A DNA stretch of 64,000 nt from the NCBI GenBank assembly GCA_002840565.1, contig PHBK01000021.1, positions 1-64,000 on the forward strand. The letters run 5' to 3'. The notes beneath the pieces are model-generated. The model was given only the letters and a program-made list of their open reading frames with translations, did no database searches and was not told the DNA's origin. The translations under genes were made by a program, and so were the position numbers. Positions 9,836 to 18,776 of this stretch are shown one piece after another (position 1 is the first letter of the stretch; every line of letters starts with the position of its first letter). The stretch is from Deltaproteobacteria bacterium HGW-Deltaproteobacteria-12. GTDB taxonomy: Bacteria > Desulfobacterota > Syntrophia > Syntrophales > Smithellaceae.

Positions 9836-11382
9836 TCTCTCTCCAACAACTTGACCACATTCTCGGCAATCCGCTCTTCCAGTTCCCGCGCCTCGGCGTT
9901 GAGAGTTTCCAGTTCCTCGTTTTGTTCCTCCAGTCGTACCTTGAAGTCGAAGTCATCCTCGGCACGGGCGATCACGCCAACATAGCGACCGGGGTTGAGG
10001 CTCCAACCCTGTGCTTCTATCTCGGCAAGCGTCGTTATCTTGCACAGACCAGCCACATCAGTGTATTTACCATCGGGAAAATGCTGGGCCATCAATTCGG
10101 CACTTTCGTGCAGGTTCTCCGGTGCTTCGCCTCGATAAAGCCGGGCGATATTAGCAAGAAATTCGATCTGTGCCGGGGTCCAGTCACGGTGGGCGCGGTC
10201 GATTTGACGATAGATGTGACGAGCGTCAATGAATAGTACCTGGTCGGCACGGGCGGCCTTGCGCTTGCCCCGGTCGAAGAACCAGAGGGTGCAGGGCAGG
10301 GTTACAGTGTAGAAGAAATTGGGGCCGACGGCCACCATCACATCCACGGCGCGGGCTTCGATAATCTGCTTGCGGATATCGAGTTCCGAGTCTCTTGAAT
10401 CAGCAGCGGAGTTGGCCATGACAAACCCGGCCCGGCCTGTTTCATTTAGTGCACTATAGAAAAGTTGAATCCAGAGGTAGTTGGCGTTGTCGGCGCGGGG
10501 CAGGCCGAAGGGAAAACGCGGATCATCTTTGAGCCTACCCTTGTCCACCCGGTCCACGTTGAAGGGCGGATTGGCCATAACAAAATCGAATTTGCCGGTT
10601 GATTTATGCAGGTCTTCGTAATAAGCATTACCCTGGCGGATGTCACCAGCCAGGCCATGCACGGCTAGGTTCATCTTACCCAGCTTCACTGTCTCGGCCA
10701 CCTTTTCCTGTCCGTAAATGCTCAGTTCAGAGCCTGGGTTCTTTTTATGCTCCGCGACAAAACGGGCGCTCTGCACAAACATGCCACAGGAGCCGGAGGC
10801 AATGTCAAAAATACGTCCATGGAATGGCTGAATGATGGCGACAAGAAGCTGGACCATGGCGGTGGGGGTGAAGAACTCGCCGCCCTTCTGGCCTTCGCTC
10901 ATGGCGAAATGGCCCAGGAAGTATTCGTAAATTTTCCCGAAGGCGTCCCCCTCGATGTCCATGGGTACTGAGTTCATGGTCTTGAGCAGTTCCTTGAGCA
11001 GGGAGTTCTCGAAGCGGTTATAGGTCTTGGGTAGCACGTCTTTGAGGTCGGGGTTCTCCGACTCGATAGAGCGCATGGCATCGTTGATGGCAGCGCCGAT
11101 GTTGGCCCCTTCGGGCAGTTGGATCAGCGCAGAAAAACGTGCAGTCTCGGGCAGATACAGCACTCCTTTGGCCTGATAGTCCGACGGGCCGATCTTGCGT
11201 CGTCCTCCACCTTTACCATCCAGTTCTTTCGCCGCCGCTTGGAACTTGTGGTCGGCATAGCGCAAAAAGACCAATCCAAGCACCGGGACGGAATATTCCG
11301 ATGATTTCAATTTTGAATTAGCCCTCAGTTCATCTGCTGCTTCCCACAGACGGGATTCAATATTGTTACCGTTATGGTTCAT
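9832..11382 (-). CDS. hsdM: Type I DNA adenine methylase M subunit (first system)
   Basis: N6-adenine methyltransferase of the type I complex. Motif I is [10 protein letters not shown] near residue 195 and motif IV is MANPPF near residue 271. The N-terminal helical domain is complete, and 516 residues is the usual length. AAGGAG precedes the ATG at 11,382. It is the first gene of the leftward operon, so the promoter should lie in 11,383-11,910. Confidence 0.94.
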   Translation of the reverse strand: MNHNGNNIESRLWEAADELRANSKLKSSEYSVPVLGLVFLRYADHKFQAAAKELDGKGGGRRKIGPSDYQAKGVLYLPETARFSALIQLPEGANIGAAINDAMRSIESENPDLKDVLPKTYNRFENSLLKELLKTMNSVPMDIEGDAFGKIYEYFLGHFAMSEGQKGGEFFTPTAMVQLLVAIIQPFHGRIFDIASGSCGMFVQSARFVAEHKKNPGSELSIYGQEKVAETVKLGKMNLAVHGLAGDIRQGNAYYEDLHKSTGKFDFVMANPPFNVDRVDKGRLKDDPRFPFGLPRADNANYLWIQLFYSALNETGRAGFVMANSAADSRDSELDIRKQIIEARAVDVMVAVGPNFFYTVTLPCTLWFFDRGKRKAARADQVLFIDARHIYRQIDRAHRDWTPAQIEFLANIARLYRGEAPENLHESAELMAQHFPDGKYTDVAGLCKITTLAEIEAQGWSLNPGRYVGVIARAEDDFDFKVRLEEQNEELETLNAEARELEERIAENVVKLLERE

Positions 11383-11910
11383 TAGTTCTCCTTGGGCTCA
11401 TTGTTAATATTATTACAGATTAAGATTGAAGCACTATAGGAAAGCGACGCTTTGATGTCAACGAAATTATGGACAAAAATTAGAAAGGCATGCATATTTG
11501 ATAAAAACCTATGCTCGCCATAATACGTCAGGTTGATAATTGGCCATGGCGCGCGCTGTCGTTGCGCAAGGTATGATTTAGCAGAATTTCCACAGAACTG
11601 GTGCTTTATGCGCAAGGAGTCACCCAGAGCGATGGCTTTATCGCCAATCAGCATCACCCTCATGTGGCAGTAATATCTTAATTATATTATTTAATTAGCG
11701 AATTTTACCTAATACAAAACCAAGAAATATTATTCAAAACGACTTAACAACATTATGTAAGCCTCATGGTAATAATATGACTCTTTTTTAGTAGTGAAAA
11801 ATGGTGAAAAAGCGCACATTTGTCAATATCGATGTGCACTTGATGTGTTCCAATTGTGCATACTAAGCTTTATCATGAAGGTTGGAAATATGGTTGGAAT
11901 TTGTTTTAAA
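11383..11910. other. AT-rich intergenic region upstream of hsdM
   Basis: No gene is convincing here. An open minus-strand stretch up to 11,663 runs into the hsdM start but has no recognisable content. The region must contain the promoter of the restriction operon; no clear -35/-10 pair was picked out. Confidence 0.4.
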
Positions 11911-11946
11911 GATAAAGAAAAAGGGGCTAACGATTTCTCGCTAACC
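11911..11946 (-). terminator. Terminator beyond the attL tRNA fragment
   Basis: On the minus strand an 8-bp stem with two wobble pairs (11,946-11,939 with 11,932-11,925) is followed by CCTTTTTCTTT. The surrounding text resembles the terminator behind the intact tRNA-fMet at 61,807-61,841. It is probably the original chromosomal tRNA terminator, separated from its gene by the insertion. Confidence 0.5.
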
Positions 11947-11960
11947 ACTTGATATTATTT

Positions 11961-12009
11961 TGGTAGCGGGGAGAGGATTTGAACCTCTGACCTTTGGGTT
12001 ATGAGCCCA
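11961..12009 (-). repeat. attL: 49-bp copy of the tRNA-fMet 3' half
   Basis: This stretch is identical over 49 bases to 61,853-61,901, the 3' half of tRNA-fMet including the encoded CCA and the anticodon. Identity stops right after the anticodon stem. It marks the left end of the integrated element; the integrase gene lies 224 bases inside. Confidence 0.9.
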
Positions 12010-12021
12010 TTTTAGGCACGT

Positions 12022-12219
12022 TGCTACCAACTCACAAGAAATCATTTGACATAATATCACATATTATTTAAGATAGTTACGTGCTTTAGCCTTTGGGTTG
12101 AAATAATCCAAAATCATCGTATTTCATTCCTACTGGTAGCACTGGGGTAGCACAGTTTTTTTGCATTGACCTTTGGCTTCTTTTCCCAAAGGTCAAATAC
12201 CTAATGTGTCCGTGCTACC
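12022..12219. repeat. GGTAGCA repeats at left end (putative integrase arm sites)
   Basis: Four copies of GGTAGCA occur here: 12,135-12,142 and 12,146-12,153 on the plus strand (both GGTAGCAC), 12,022-12,028 and 12,212-12,219 on the minus strand. Two more lie just inside the right end (61,787-61,793 and 61,798-61,805). Clustering at both ends suggests arm-type binding sites for the integrase or its helper. Part of the motif also occurs in the tRNA 3' end, so some copies could be att remnants. Confidence 0.4.
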
Positions 12220-12232
12220 AAAAGGAGGGAAA

Positions 12233-13444
12233 ATGACAGTTAGAAAAGCAACCAAATATCCAGGAGTCTACGAACGGATAGCAAAAACAAAAACCTTCAA
12301 AGGGAAACCAGACATTGCTTTCGACATAACATTTCGCTTTAAAGACAAAAAAAAATGGGAGAGAGTCGGCTGGGTGAGCGAAGGATACAGCGCAAAACTG
12401 GCCGCAGTTGTTCTTTCTGAAAGAATACGCGCAAAACGACATGGCGATGAACTTCCTGGGAAAAAAGAGAAAGCCATCACCTTTGAAAAATTAGCAGAGA
12501 AATACCTTAAATGGTCATCCCAAAATAAGAATCGAGCGGGAATCGAAGATAAAAGCAGATATGAGAATCATCTTAAAGACCGCTTTGATAATAAACGCCT
12601 TGATGAAATATCACTATTTGACCTTGAACGTATGAAGTCGGATATGTCGAAAACAAAAACTGCAACTGACAAACCAATTGCTCCAAAAACCATAGCTCAT
12701 TGTTTATCACTCATTCGTGCTATGTATAATAAAGCGATAGATTGGGGATTATATCGAGGTGATAATCCAATCAAAAAAAAGAGACCAGGAGAAAAAAAAG
12801 GCATCATGCCGACAGTTCGAAACGCACGTGATCGCTTCCTGTCGGTGGAAGAAGCCAATCTGCTATTGAATGAGTTGAAAAGGAACCACCAGATCACGAA
12901 GGAATACAAAGAACTTAAAGACCCAAAGCTTCACGATATTACCCTGCTTTCTCTTCACACGGGCGCCCGGGCCGGTGAAATATTTAATCTCAAAGGTCAA
13001 GATGTTGATTTAGAAAATGATCTGATCACATTTCGCGACACGAAAAATACAGAAACACGATATGCCCCGATAACAAAAGACGTTAAAAAAATGTTGAAAT
13101 GTAGAATGCCAGATAATTCCAACGATTATATTTTCACAGATAAAGACGGTGAAAAAATAAAAGAAGTCTCCAACGCTTTTCAGCGGATTGTTGATGATCT
13201 GGGTTTTAATGACGGCGTGGATGATACACGGCAAAGAGTAGTCTTTCATACATGCAGGCACACTTTTGCAAGCTGGCTTGCAATCCAGGGAACCCCTCTC
13301 TATACAATAGCTAAGCTGATGGGCCACAAAAGTATTGCCATGAGTGAGCGTTATGCTCATCTAAGCCCCGATCACAAAAAAGATGCCGTCAATTCTATGA
13401 GCAGTATTTTCAGTAAGACAAGCGATCAAGAGAATCAGGCATAA
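12233..13444 (+). CDS. int: Tyrosine integrase of the element
   Basis: Site-specific recombinase that inserts and excises the element at tRNA-fMet. The 403-residue chain has an N-terminal arm-binding region, a core-binding domain (about residues 80-190) and a catalytic domain. Catalytic motifs are HTGARAGEI near residue 245, HTCRHTF near 341, GHKS near 364 and the tyrosine in SERYAHL near 373. The ATG at 12,233 is chosen over one 60 bases earlier because AAGGAGGG precedes it. Position next to attL and orientation into the element fit a tRNA-targeting island integrase. Confidence 0.92.
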   Translation: MTVRKATKYPGVYERIAKTKTFKGKPDIAFDITFRFKDKKKWERVGWVSEGYSAKLAAVVLSERIRAKRHGDELPGKKEKAITFEKLAEKYLKWSSQNKNRAGIEDKSRYENHLKDRFDNKRLDEISLFDLERMKSDMSKTKTATDKPIAPKTIAHCLSLIRAMYNKAIDWGLYRGDNPIKKKRPGEKKGIMPTVRNARDRFLSVEEANLLLNELKRNHQITKEYKELKDPKLHDITLLSLHTGARAGEIFNLKGQDVDLENDLITFRDTKNTETRYAPITKDVKKMLKCRMPDNSNDYIFTDKDGEKIKEVSNAFQRIVDDLGFNDGVDDTRQRVVFHTCRHTFASWLAIQGTPLYTIAKLMGHKSIAMSERYAHLSPDHKKDAVNSMSSIFSKTSDQENQA

Positions 13445-13458
13445 ACAAAAAGAGAAAA

Positions 13459-13487
13459 TTGACACTTCCCAAAATATGGTATATGGT
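13459..13487 (+). promoter_or_regulatory. Promoter of the toxin-antitoxin pair
   Basis: TTGACA at 13,459-13,464 and TATGGT at 13,482-13,487 are separated by 17 bases. A tandem ATATGGT overlaps the -10 region and could be an operator. The toxin ATG follows only eight bases after the -10, so the transcript would be nearly leaderless. Confidence 0.45.
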
Positions 13488-13495
13488 ATTTAAAG

Positions 13496-13783
13496 ATGAA
13501 ATGGACTGTAAGACTAAACAGGAAAGTAGAAAAGCAACTTACAAGGTTGCCCAAAGTCGTTTTGGATGCATTCAAATTTCTTATGAAGGAAATTGAAATC
13601 CTTGGCCCAATTCGGGGGAACTGGCCGAACTATGGACCGTTGTCAGGCAACTGTTACCACTGCCACATAAAGAAAGGAAGACCAACCTACGTTGTGGTTT
13701 GGGAAATCATAAGCAAGAAAGAAAAACAAATTGAGGTTATTTATGTTGGAACACACGAAGGCGCACCCTACCAAAAACATTAA
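13496..13783 (+). CDS. RelE/HigB-like toxin
   Basis: A 95-residue basic protein with the RelE/ParE-superfamily outline: an N-terminal helical hairpin (LNRKVEKQLTRLPK), then beta strands GRPTYVVVWEI and IEVIYVGTHEGAPY. Members of this branch usually cut ribosome-bound mRNA. The toxin gene comes first and the antitoxin gene overlaps its 3' end by 41 bases, the HigBA order. No Shine-Dalgarno sequence is apparent. It probably stabilises the element after integration. Confidence 0.75.
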   Translation: MKWTVRLNRKVEKQLTRLPKVVLDAFKFLMKEIEILGPIRGNWPNYGPLSGNCYHCHIKKGRPTYVVVWEIISKKEKQIEVIYVGTHEGAPYQKH

Positions 13784-14096
13784 AATACAATTAACAGGCC
13801 CTGCGAATAAAAAGGCACAGGCTATGGAGGCCCTTATTTCCCTTGGCTTCAAGGAAGTCTCGGATTCTATTCCATGGAGAGATGCTTTTTCCGATCTGTC
13901 TGATAGTGAACTTGTTGGCAATATCCTTGTTGGAGCGCGGCAAAAAGCAGGTTTGTCACAGAAGCAGCTTGCCGATATCACAGGCGTGCATCAGCGACAC
14001 CTTAGCGAAATAGAGCACGGCAAGCGGACTATCGGTAAGAAAAACGCCAAACTTTTTGCAAAGGCTTTAGATACAGATTACCGGGTGTTTCTGTAA
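13743..14096 (+). CDS. HTH antitoxin (HigA-like)
   Basis: A 117-residue partner of the preceding toxin. The C-terminal half is an XRE-type helix-turn-helix: ILVGARQKAGLSQKQLADI, then HQRHLSEIEHGKRTIG. The start at 13,743 has GAGGT upstream; a start 12 bases earlier is possible. Such antitoxins bind their own promoter, and the repeated ATATGGT ahead of the toxin gene is a plausible operator. Confidence 0.75.
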   Translation: MLEHTKAHPTKNIKIQLTGPANKKAQAMEALISLGFKEVSDSIPWRDAFSDLSDSELVGNILVGARQKAGLSQKQLADITGVHQRHLSEIEHGKRTIGKKNAKLFAKALDTDYRVFL

Positions 14097-14117
14097 AGAC
14101 CAAGAATTTTCGAAGTT

Positions 14118-14804
14118 ATGTTTATGAAGAAACACACTGCAGAACCAACCATAAATGAACATAAAGTTACTAGGCATCGTAAAGGAAAGCCTAAAACGTC
14201 TCCTGTGGTTGAAACCATCACGTTGTCTCGTCTGGATGATAACTTCGCTTATAATAAAGCGATGCCGATTTCATTAAAGATATCCGCATCTACTGATGAT
14301 TGGAAAGACTTTTATTATTATCTTACATCAGGTGAACCAACAAAGCTCAATAACAGTTGTTTCCCGGAACTTATTAAAGAGGTTGAATGCATTTGCATTG
14401 AAAACAGAATCATCGGACCTCACGCGGGTGACAATCGAAAATCAAAAATAAATGATGAATTAAAAAGATTTGTTGCAACTGTTTATGTTTTTGTTGAACA
14501 TTGGAAAGAAGAATCCCCCGATAATTGGCCTGAAGAATATAAGGAACTTTTAAGAACAGCAAAAGGTTCAAGGTGCGGTCTTCGAACTATTGTGTTTAAA
14601 TACTGCTTGGCAAAAGAGAAGCTGAGCAATAGTAATAAACAGAAATCGTTTGAATATCAGTTCATAGATCGAGAGCGCCCTTATCTTAAAATGGTCCAGA
14701 ATATTGCCAAACAATTTGTAATCCACAATAATGGCGCCTTCCCTTCTTTGAAAGATTTGTCAGATCAAATTGAAGATCGTTCTATGTTATCTTTCACCGA
14801 ATAA
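14118..14804 (+). CDS. Uncharacterised element protein
   Basis: A 228-residue protein, not recognised. The N-terminal 45 residues are basic and probably unstructured (KVTRHRKGKPKT). The remainder looks helical and mixed in charge, with no membrane segment or known motif. It lies 21 bases after the antitoxin gene and could be cotranscribed with it. A strong hairpin with a T-rich tail follows at 14,863. An alternative ATG lies two codons downstream. Confidence 0.55.
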   Translation: MFMKKHTAEPTINEHKVTRHRKGKPKTSPVVETITLSRLDDNFAYNKAMPISLKISASTDDWKDFYYYLTSGEPTKLNNSCFPELIKEVECICIENRIIGPHAGDNRKSKINDELKRFVATVYVFVEHWKEESPDNWPEEYKELLRTAKGSRCGLRTIVFKYCLAKEKLSNSNKQKSFEYQFIDRERPYLKMVQNIAKQFVIHNNGAFPSLKDLSDQIEDRSMLSFTE

Positions 14805-14862
14805 CAATTACACATCTAATCACATTTTCTCGATAATCACGAATATACAATGTTATTTTTAA

Positions 14863-14905
14863 ATACCAACACTACTTTTGATTATTTACAAAATAGCGTT
14901 GGTAT
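14863..14905 (+). terminator. Rho-independent terminator
   Basis: A near-perfect 17-bp inverted repeat (one mismatch, one bulged C) has arms 14,863-14,880 and 14,889-14,905 and a T-rich tail. It ends the toxin-antitoxin transcription unit. Confidence 0.7.
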
Positions 14906-14932
14906 CTATTTGTTTTAATTAGAGATTTGCTA

Positions 14933-14961
14933 TTGACACAATACATAACAAGATATATTTT
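14933..14961 (+). promoter_or_regulatory. Promoter of the replication module
   Basis: TTGACA (14,933-14,938), a 17-base spacer and TATTTT (14,956-14,961) lie 30 bases ahead of the excisionase-like gene. The latter has GGAGGT before its ATG. Confidence 0.55.
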
Positions 14962-14990
14962 ACAGCCATCAACGTTATGGAGGTCATAAA

Positions 14991-15389
14991 ATGCCTGCAC
15001 CTAGCGATAAAATTCCATCTACTTTAACTAAAGCTTGCCAAAAAGTTCAGCAAGACGATGCTTCTTCGCAGATAATGGGTTTAGAAATTATTACAGATTC
15101 CGGACAAAAGACAAAACTAACCCGTCAACAGATTAAAGAATTATTTCGGGAATGTGTAACAGAAGCCAATAATGGTCAGAATCAGAAAATAGCATTTACT
15201 CCCGATGATATTGAACGCAAGTATGGCATTCCCGTAGGATCACTTGCAAATATGCGCTGTAAGCGGATTGGCCCACCCTATTTTAAAGTAAATCGAAAAA
15301 TTTTTTACAAACCAGTGCTCTTTGAAAATTGGTTTTACGGCACGCCGGTCTTGACAAAAGATTCGATCACCGAAGACTTAAATCGCTGA
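14991..15389 (+). CDS. Excisionase/AlpA-like DNA-binding protein
   Basis: A 132-residue protein whose C-terminal part reads as a small winged helix-turn-helix: FTPDDIERKYGIPVGSLAN, then IGPPYFKVNRKIFYK. This is the form used by excisionases and AlpA regulators to choose direction of recombination or switch on element genes. The N-terminal 60 residues are unassigned. It stands first after its own promoter and ahead of the primase, consistent with control of excision and replication. Confidence 0.65.
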   Translation: MPAPSDKIPSTLTKACQKVQQDDASSQIMGLEIITDSGQKTKLTRQQIKELFRECVTEANNGQNQKIAFTPDDIERKYGIPVGSLANMRCKRIGPPYFKVNRKIFYKPVLFENWFYGTPVLTKDSITEDLNR

Positions 15390-15509
15390 CCGGCATGATG
15401 CCGCATGCACCCGGTGCCCGTTAGTATGGGATAGCCTTCAGGTGTGTCGTAAACAAACACTTTTGCTGTTCAATTTTTTACCGGGAAAATGAATATGGAG
15501 CTTCACTTA

Positions 15510-15599
15510 TGCAAAATATTTCTGAATACGCACATCGCAAGAAGACGATTTCAATTCATGCAGCGGTTAATTTGAATATTTTGATGATTCTTGGGTAAA
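15510..15599 (+). other. Possible 29-residue ORF in a 263-base gap
   Basis: Between the excisionase-like and primase genes an ATG preceded by GGAG opens a 29-codon frame ending in TAA. It has no recognisable content and could be a leader or chance. Nothing else was seen in 15,390-15,652. Confidence 0.15.
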
Positions 15600-15652
15600 G
15601 AAAATCGGAATTTAGATGAATAAACTGATTTCTCGTTAAGTTTTGGTGATTT

Positions 15653-16696
15653 ATGATCGACTTTGAGATGATAAAAAGCAATGTTAATTTAACCGATTTG
15701 ATTCAACGGGAGTTTCCACAAGGAACAATTTTTAAAGCCGGGCGCACACTGCGATGCAATCCTTCTCCATGTTGCGGGCACAACGACTGTTTTAGCTTCG
15801 CAAGTAATCATTTTCATTGCTTTTCTTGTGGTGGACACGGCGATCAGGTTGATTTTGTTTCACGTATAAAAAATCTCAATATCATTAACGCGGCCTCTTA
15901 CTGCGCAAATATTATTGGTGTTTTTTCAGATTCGAATCAAAGGAAGGACTCGGAATCTTTTTCAGGGAAGCTTACCTCGAAACAATTACCGAAAACACCA
16001 CCAGTCATATCTCAGGAAAAACGGGATGAAGATTGCCATTTGCGAGACATTGTGACTGACATTTGCAACCGAGAGCTTTTTAAAAATAAAGCAGCACGTG
16101 CTTATCAGGTTCAAGAACGCGGTCATAGTTTGGATAATTTGGAAAGGCATCGAGTCGGGTACACTCCAGGTTCATTAATTGACCATGTGAAAAGTAGAGG
16201 CATTGATCCCCGAGCGCTGATTGATATTGGATTAGTAAGGCAGGTTGATGGTTCGCTGAAGAATTATTTTCCGCAAGGGGTTTACATCTACCCACATGAG
16301 GCTTCTGGAAGAATCCTTTTCTTTACAATGAAAGATCCCAAAAAAAAATTCCGTTTCCAAATTCCGAAACGGCGAGAATTAATGAATGGGGAAATCATCA
16401 GATATCCTGATTCAGACTGGATTTGCTATGGGCAAGATGCGTTACAGCAAGATGGCTGCTGGCTGGTTGAGGGTGAGAACGATCGTCTTTCATTATTGGA
16501 CGCGGGAGAATCCAATGTTGCGGCAACCATCGGTAATTTTGCCACGCCCGAAGTCACCGCTTGGTTGTCGCAAAATGCCGGGGGACGAACTTATTTTCTT
16601 GCGTTCGACAACGATAATGCTGGGGGAAAATACACACAGCACTACAGTCACACAATATTAACAGCGGGAGGATTCGCAAAAATTGTCACACTCTAA
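15653..16696 (+). CDS. CHC2/TOPRIM DNA primase
   Basis: A 347-residue primase that should make RNA primers for element replication. The N-terminal CHC2 zinc finger spans about residues 35-70 (CNPSPCCGHNDCF, then HCFSCGGHGDQVDFV). The TOPRIM acidic motifs are WLVEGENDRLSLLDAG near residue 270 and FLAFDNDNAGG near 315. It lacks the DnaB-binding tail of chromosomal DnaG. Its last 14 bases overlap the AAA+ ATPase gene, so the two are probably made and used together. Confidence 0.85.
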   Translation: MIDFEMIKSNVNLTDLIQREFPQGTIFKAGRTLRCNPSPCCGHNDCFSFASNHFHCFSCGGHGDQVDFVSRIKNLNIINAASYCANIIGVFSDSNQRKDSESFSGKLTSKQLPKTPPVISQEKRDEDCHLRDIVTDICNRELFKNKAARAYQVQERGHSLDNLERHRVGYTPGSLIDHVKSRGIDPRALIDIGLVRQVDGSLKNYFPQGVYIYPHEASGRILFFTMKDPKKKFRFQIPKRRELMNGEIIRYPDSDWICYGQDALQQDGCWLVEGENDRLSLLDAGESNVAATIGNFATPEVTAWLSQNAGGRTYFLAFDNDNAGGKYTQHYSHTILTAGGFAKIVTL

Positions 16697-18476
16697 AAAT
16701 CGAAAAATCAAGGATATTGACGACAAGATCAGATGCGCCGCAAATAAGAAGGATGTTGTTCGCGAAATGAAAATCAGGGCAGGAGATGCCAAACCGGTAA
16801 AAGAAAACACGTCAGCTAAGAAGACAAATCAATCAATCCCCCAAAAATCTTCCAATAAAGAAGATTTAATTAAGCATTGGCCTTTTAAAAATATTATTCC
16901 TGTCTGCGAAGTGAGTGATGGTATGCTTTTGATATACAGTAGAGTCAATCATAAATTCTACATAATCAAAGCCAACGATATAAAGTACCCACTATTATTA
17001 CAGATGGGTGGCCAGGAAGTATTTGATCGAGTTTACAGACGGACCGAAAATAAGACTGATCGGAGAAATCTTTCCTTTGATGATGTAAGGGATGCACTCG
17101 TTCTTCTTTGTAGCAAGTTACAAATGGGCTCTGCAAAGTGGTTCGGCCAAGGGATTCATCGGTTAACGGATGATCGCATGTTGCTTCTATCCGGAGGAGA
17201 AGCACTGATTTATGACGGCAATTCTGTCACAGCTTATAATCAGCCAATACTTGATGGTAAACTCGTTGAATATGATGGAGGACGGGGTTGGTTAAACCTA
17301 ACTGCACTCAAGACCAAGCTTCAAACAATGAGCGCCGAAAAAGGCAAACAAATTATAAACGAACTATTGAAATTATTCGGTCAGTGGCGTTTTGCCGAAG
17401 GCGATGACGACCTGGAATATTTCGTGGCTGCTTTTCTTGCCTTGGTCGTACATAATTGCTGGCTTTTCAAAGCCCATTGCTACATCTCTGGACGCGCTGG
17501 ATGCGGCAAAACGATTCTGTTGACAATAATTCAAAGACTGTTGGGAAGCGGTATAGCTAGGCGTCGGGAAGGCTCGATTTTGAGTAGCGCCGGTTTGGCA
17601 CAGGAAGCAGGACATGATGCTGCAATATTCCTAATCGATGAGTTTGAGCGATCAAAAAATCGCGATGAAATTTTAATGTTGGCACGTTCTACCGGACGCG
17701 GTGGCACAGTCGGTGCCAAGGGCACGGCAAACCAAAAAGCTATTCTTGTGGAAATTAATGCAGCATTATTCCTTTGTTCAATTGATCGGGCCTTAACTGA
17801 GGAGGCTGAGCAGGATCGCTATATTCTTTTCGATTTAAGAAAAGACAACACGCGAATGCCGTTCATTCCACCTGAAGACTCATTGACGGATTTTCGTCAC
17901 GACGTTTTTGCGTTTTGCTTGTGGGCGTCTTTTCAGGCTTTATGCTTGATTAAAACCGTTGGATTAATCCCTGGTCTGCAGGGGCGAACTTTCGAAGCTT
18001 ATTCACCGGGGCTTGCAATGCTAACAATCGGCATGGGGGGTGACGTTGAAGTATTTCGGGCATTATTGACGCGAATTGCAGAAAAACGGAGGCAAGTCAA
18101 TGGGGCCGGCATTTCAGATGAACAACGCCTTCTCGACGATATTCTTTCGCTACGACTTCGTGTGTCTATTGAAGTTGGGTTGGGAGTTGATGAAAAAACA
18201 AAATACGTCGCGCGTACTGTCGGGCAATTACTGGAGTCACACGACGAACTGCATGCACGTGAACTGGAAGCACATGGCATCAAACAGTGCGACGATGGTG
18301 TTTTCCTTGTACCTGAAATGCTGAAGGGTCAGTTGCGTGGGACAGAATGGGAACAAAGGGGGCTGAAAACATACTTGAAACGCTTAAACGGTGCCCAGGA
18401 AAAACAACGACGCTGCGGTGGAGGTAACGGACGTGAAGGAATTTTGATCCCTGTTGCTTTGGTATCGGGGGGTTAA
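16683..18476 (+). CDS. AAA+ ATPase, probable replicative helicase
   Basis: A 597-residue protein with one ATPase domain: Walker A SGRAGCGKT near residue 268, Walker B AIFLIDEFER near 315, a sensor-1 stretch ALFLCSID near 360 and an EQDRYI arginine near 378. The first 40 residues are highly charged. The start is TTG with GGGAGGA about ten bases upstream; no better ATG exists at this end. Pairing with a CHC2 primase is the usual helicase-primase arrangement of mobile elements. Whether it unwinds DNA is inferred from context. Confidence 0.75.
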   Translation: MSHSKNRKIKDIDDKIRCAANKKDVVREMKIRAGDAKPVKENTSAKKTNQSIPQKSSNKEDLIKHWPFKNIIPVCEVSDGMLLIYSRVNHKFYIIKANDIKYPLLLQMGGQEVFDRVYRRTENKTDRRNLSFDDVRDALVLLCSKLQMGSAKWFGQGIHRLTDDRMLLLSGGEALIYDGNSVTAYNQPILDGKLVEYDGGRGWLNLTALKTKLQTMSAEKGKQIINELLKLFGQWRFAEGDDDLEYFVAAFLALVVHNCWLFKAHCYISGRAGCGKTILLTIIQRLLGSGIARRREGSILSSAGLAQEAGHDAAIFLIDEFERSKNRDEILMLARSTGRGGTVGAKGTANQKAILVEINAALFLCSIDRALTEEAEQDRYILFDLRKDNTRMPFIPPEDSLTDFRHDVFAFCLWASFQALCLIKTVGLIPGLQGRTFEAYSPGLAMLTIGMGGDVEVFRALLTRIAEKRRQVNGAGISDEQRLLDDILSLRLRVSIEVGLGVDEKTKYVARTVGQLLESHDELHARELEAHGIKQCDDGVFLVPEMLKGQLRGTEWEQRGLKTYLKRLNGAQEKQRRCGGGNGREGILIPVALVSGG

Positions 18477-18482
18477 TGATTC

Positions 18483-18745
18483 CTTACATCTCTTACGGGT
18501 TTCTTACATCACATAAAGACATAATAATAAATAATAATAATATTTTATATAAATTATTATTATTACGTAAGCCGTAAGGAATATATAAGCCATGTGCAAG
18601 CAAGGAGTTCATAAATGCAAATTGAGACAGTGACAAATATTATGCTCGTATTTTTTATAACCTCTCTTACATGTCACAGATACATTTTTATAAATGTTAT
18701 TTCAACTATTTATATACTTATTCCTGTAAGAATTATCCTTCTTAC
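18483..18745. repeat. CTTAC/GTAAG cluster flanking an AT-rich tract (candidate origin)
   Basis: Eight copies of CTTAC or its complement lie within 263 bases: direct at 18,483, 18,492, 18,503, 18,666 and 18,741; inverted at 18,567, 18,574 and 18,726. The first three and the 18,567/18,574 pair face each other across an almost pure A/T palindromic tract (18,521-18,565). Spaced short repeats beside an easily melted region just after primase and helicase genes look like a replication origin or an operator array. Confidence 0.45.
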
Positions 18746-18776
18746 GGGAGATAAAAAGGAGGAAAAATGTCACTAA
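18615..18776 (+). CDS. Small membrane protein (53 residues)
   Basis: This short frame has AAGGAG eight bases before its ATG. It encodes a mostly hydrophobic peptide (IMLVFFITSL, then a second segment ending RIILL) with a charged tail (GDKKEEK). Its TAA overlaps the start of the next gene, and its 3' end contains that gene's AAGGAGG, an arrangement typical of translational coupling. No family is recognised. It lies inside the CTTAC repeat region. Confidence 0.4.
   Translation: MQIETVTNIMLVFFITSLTCHRYIFINVISTIYILIPVRIILLTGDKKEEKCH

Noticed and set aside
11382-11663. Open minus-strand frame upstream of hsdM
   Set aside because: Composition is unlike its neighbours, nothing recognised, and it ends at the hsdM start.
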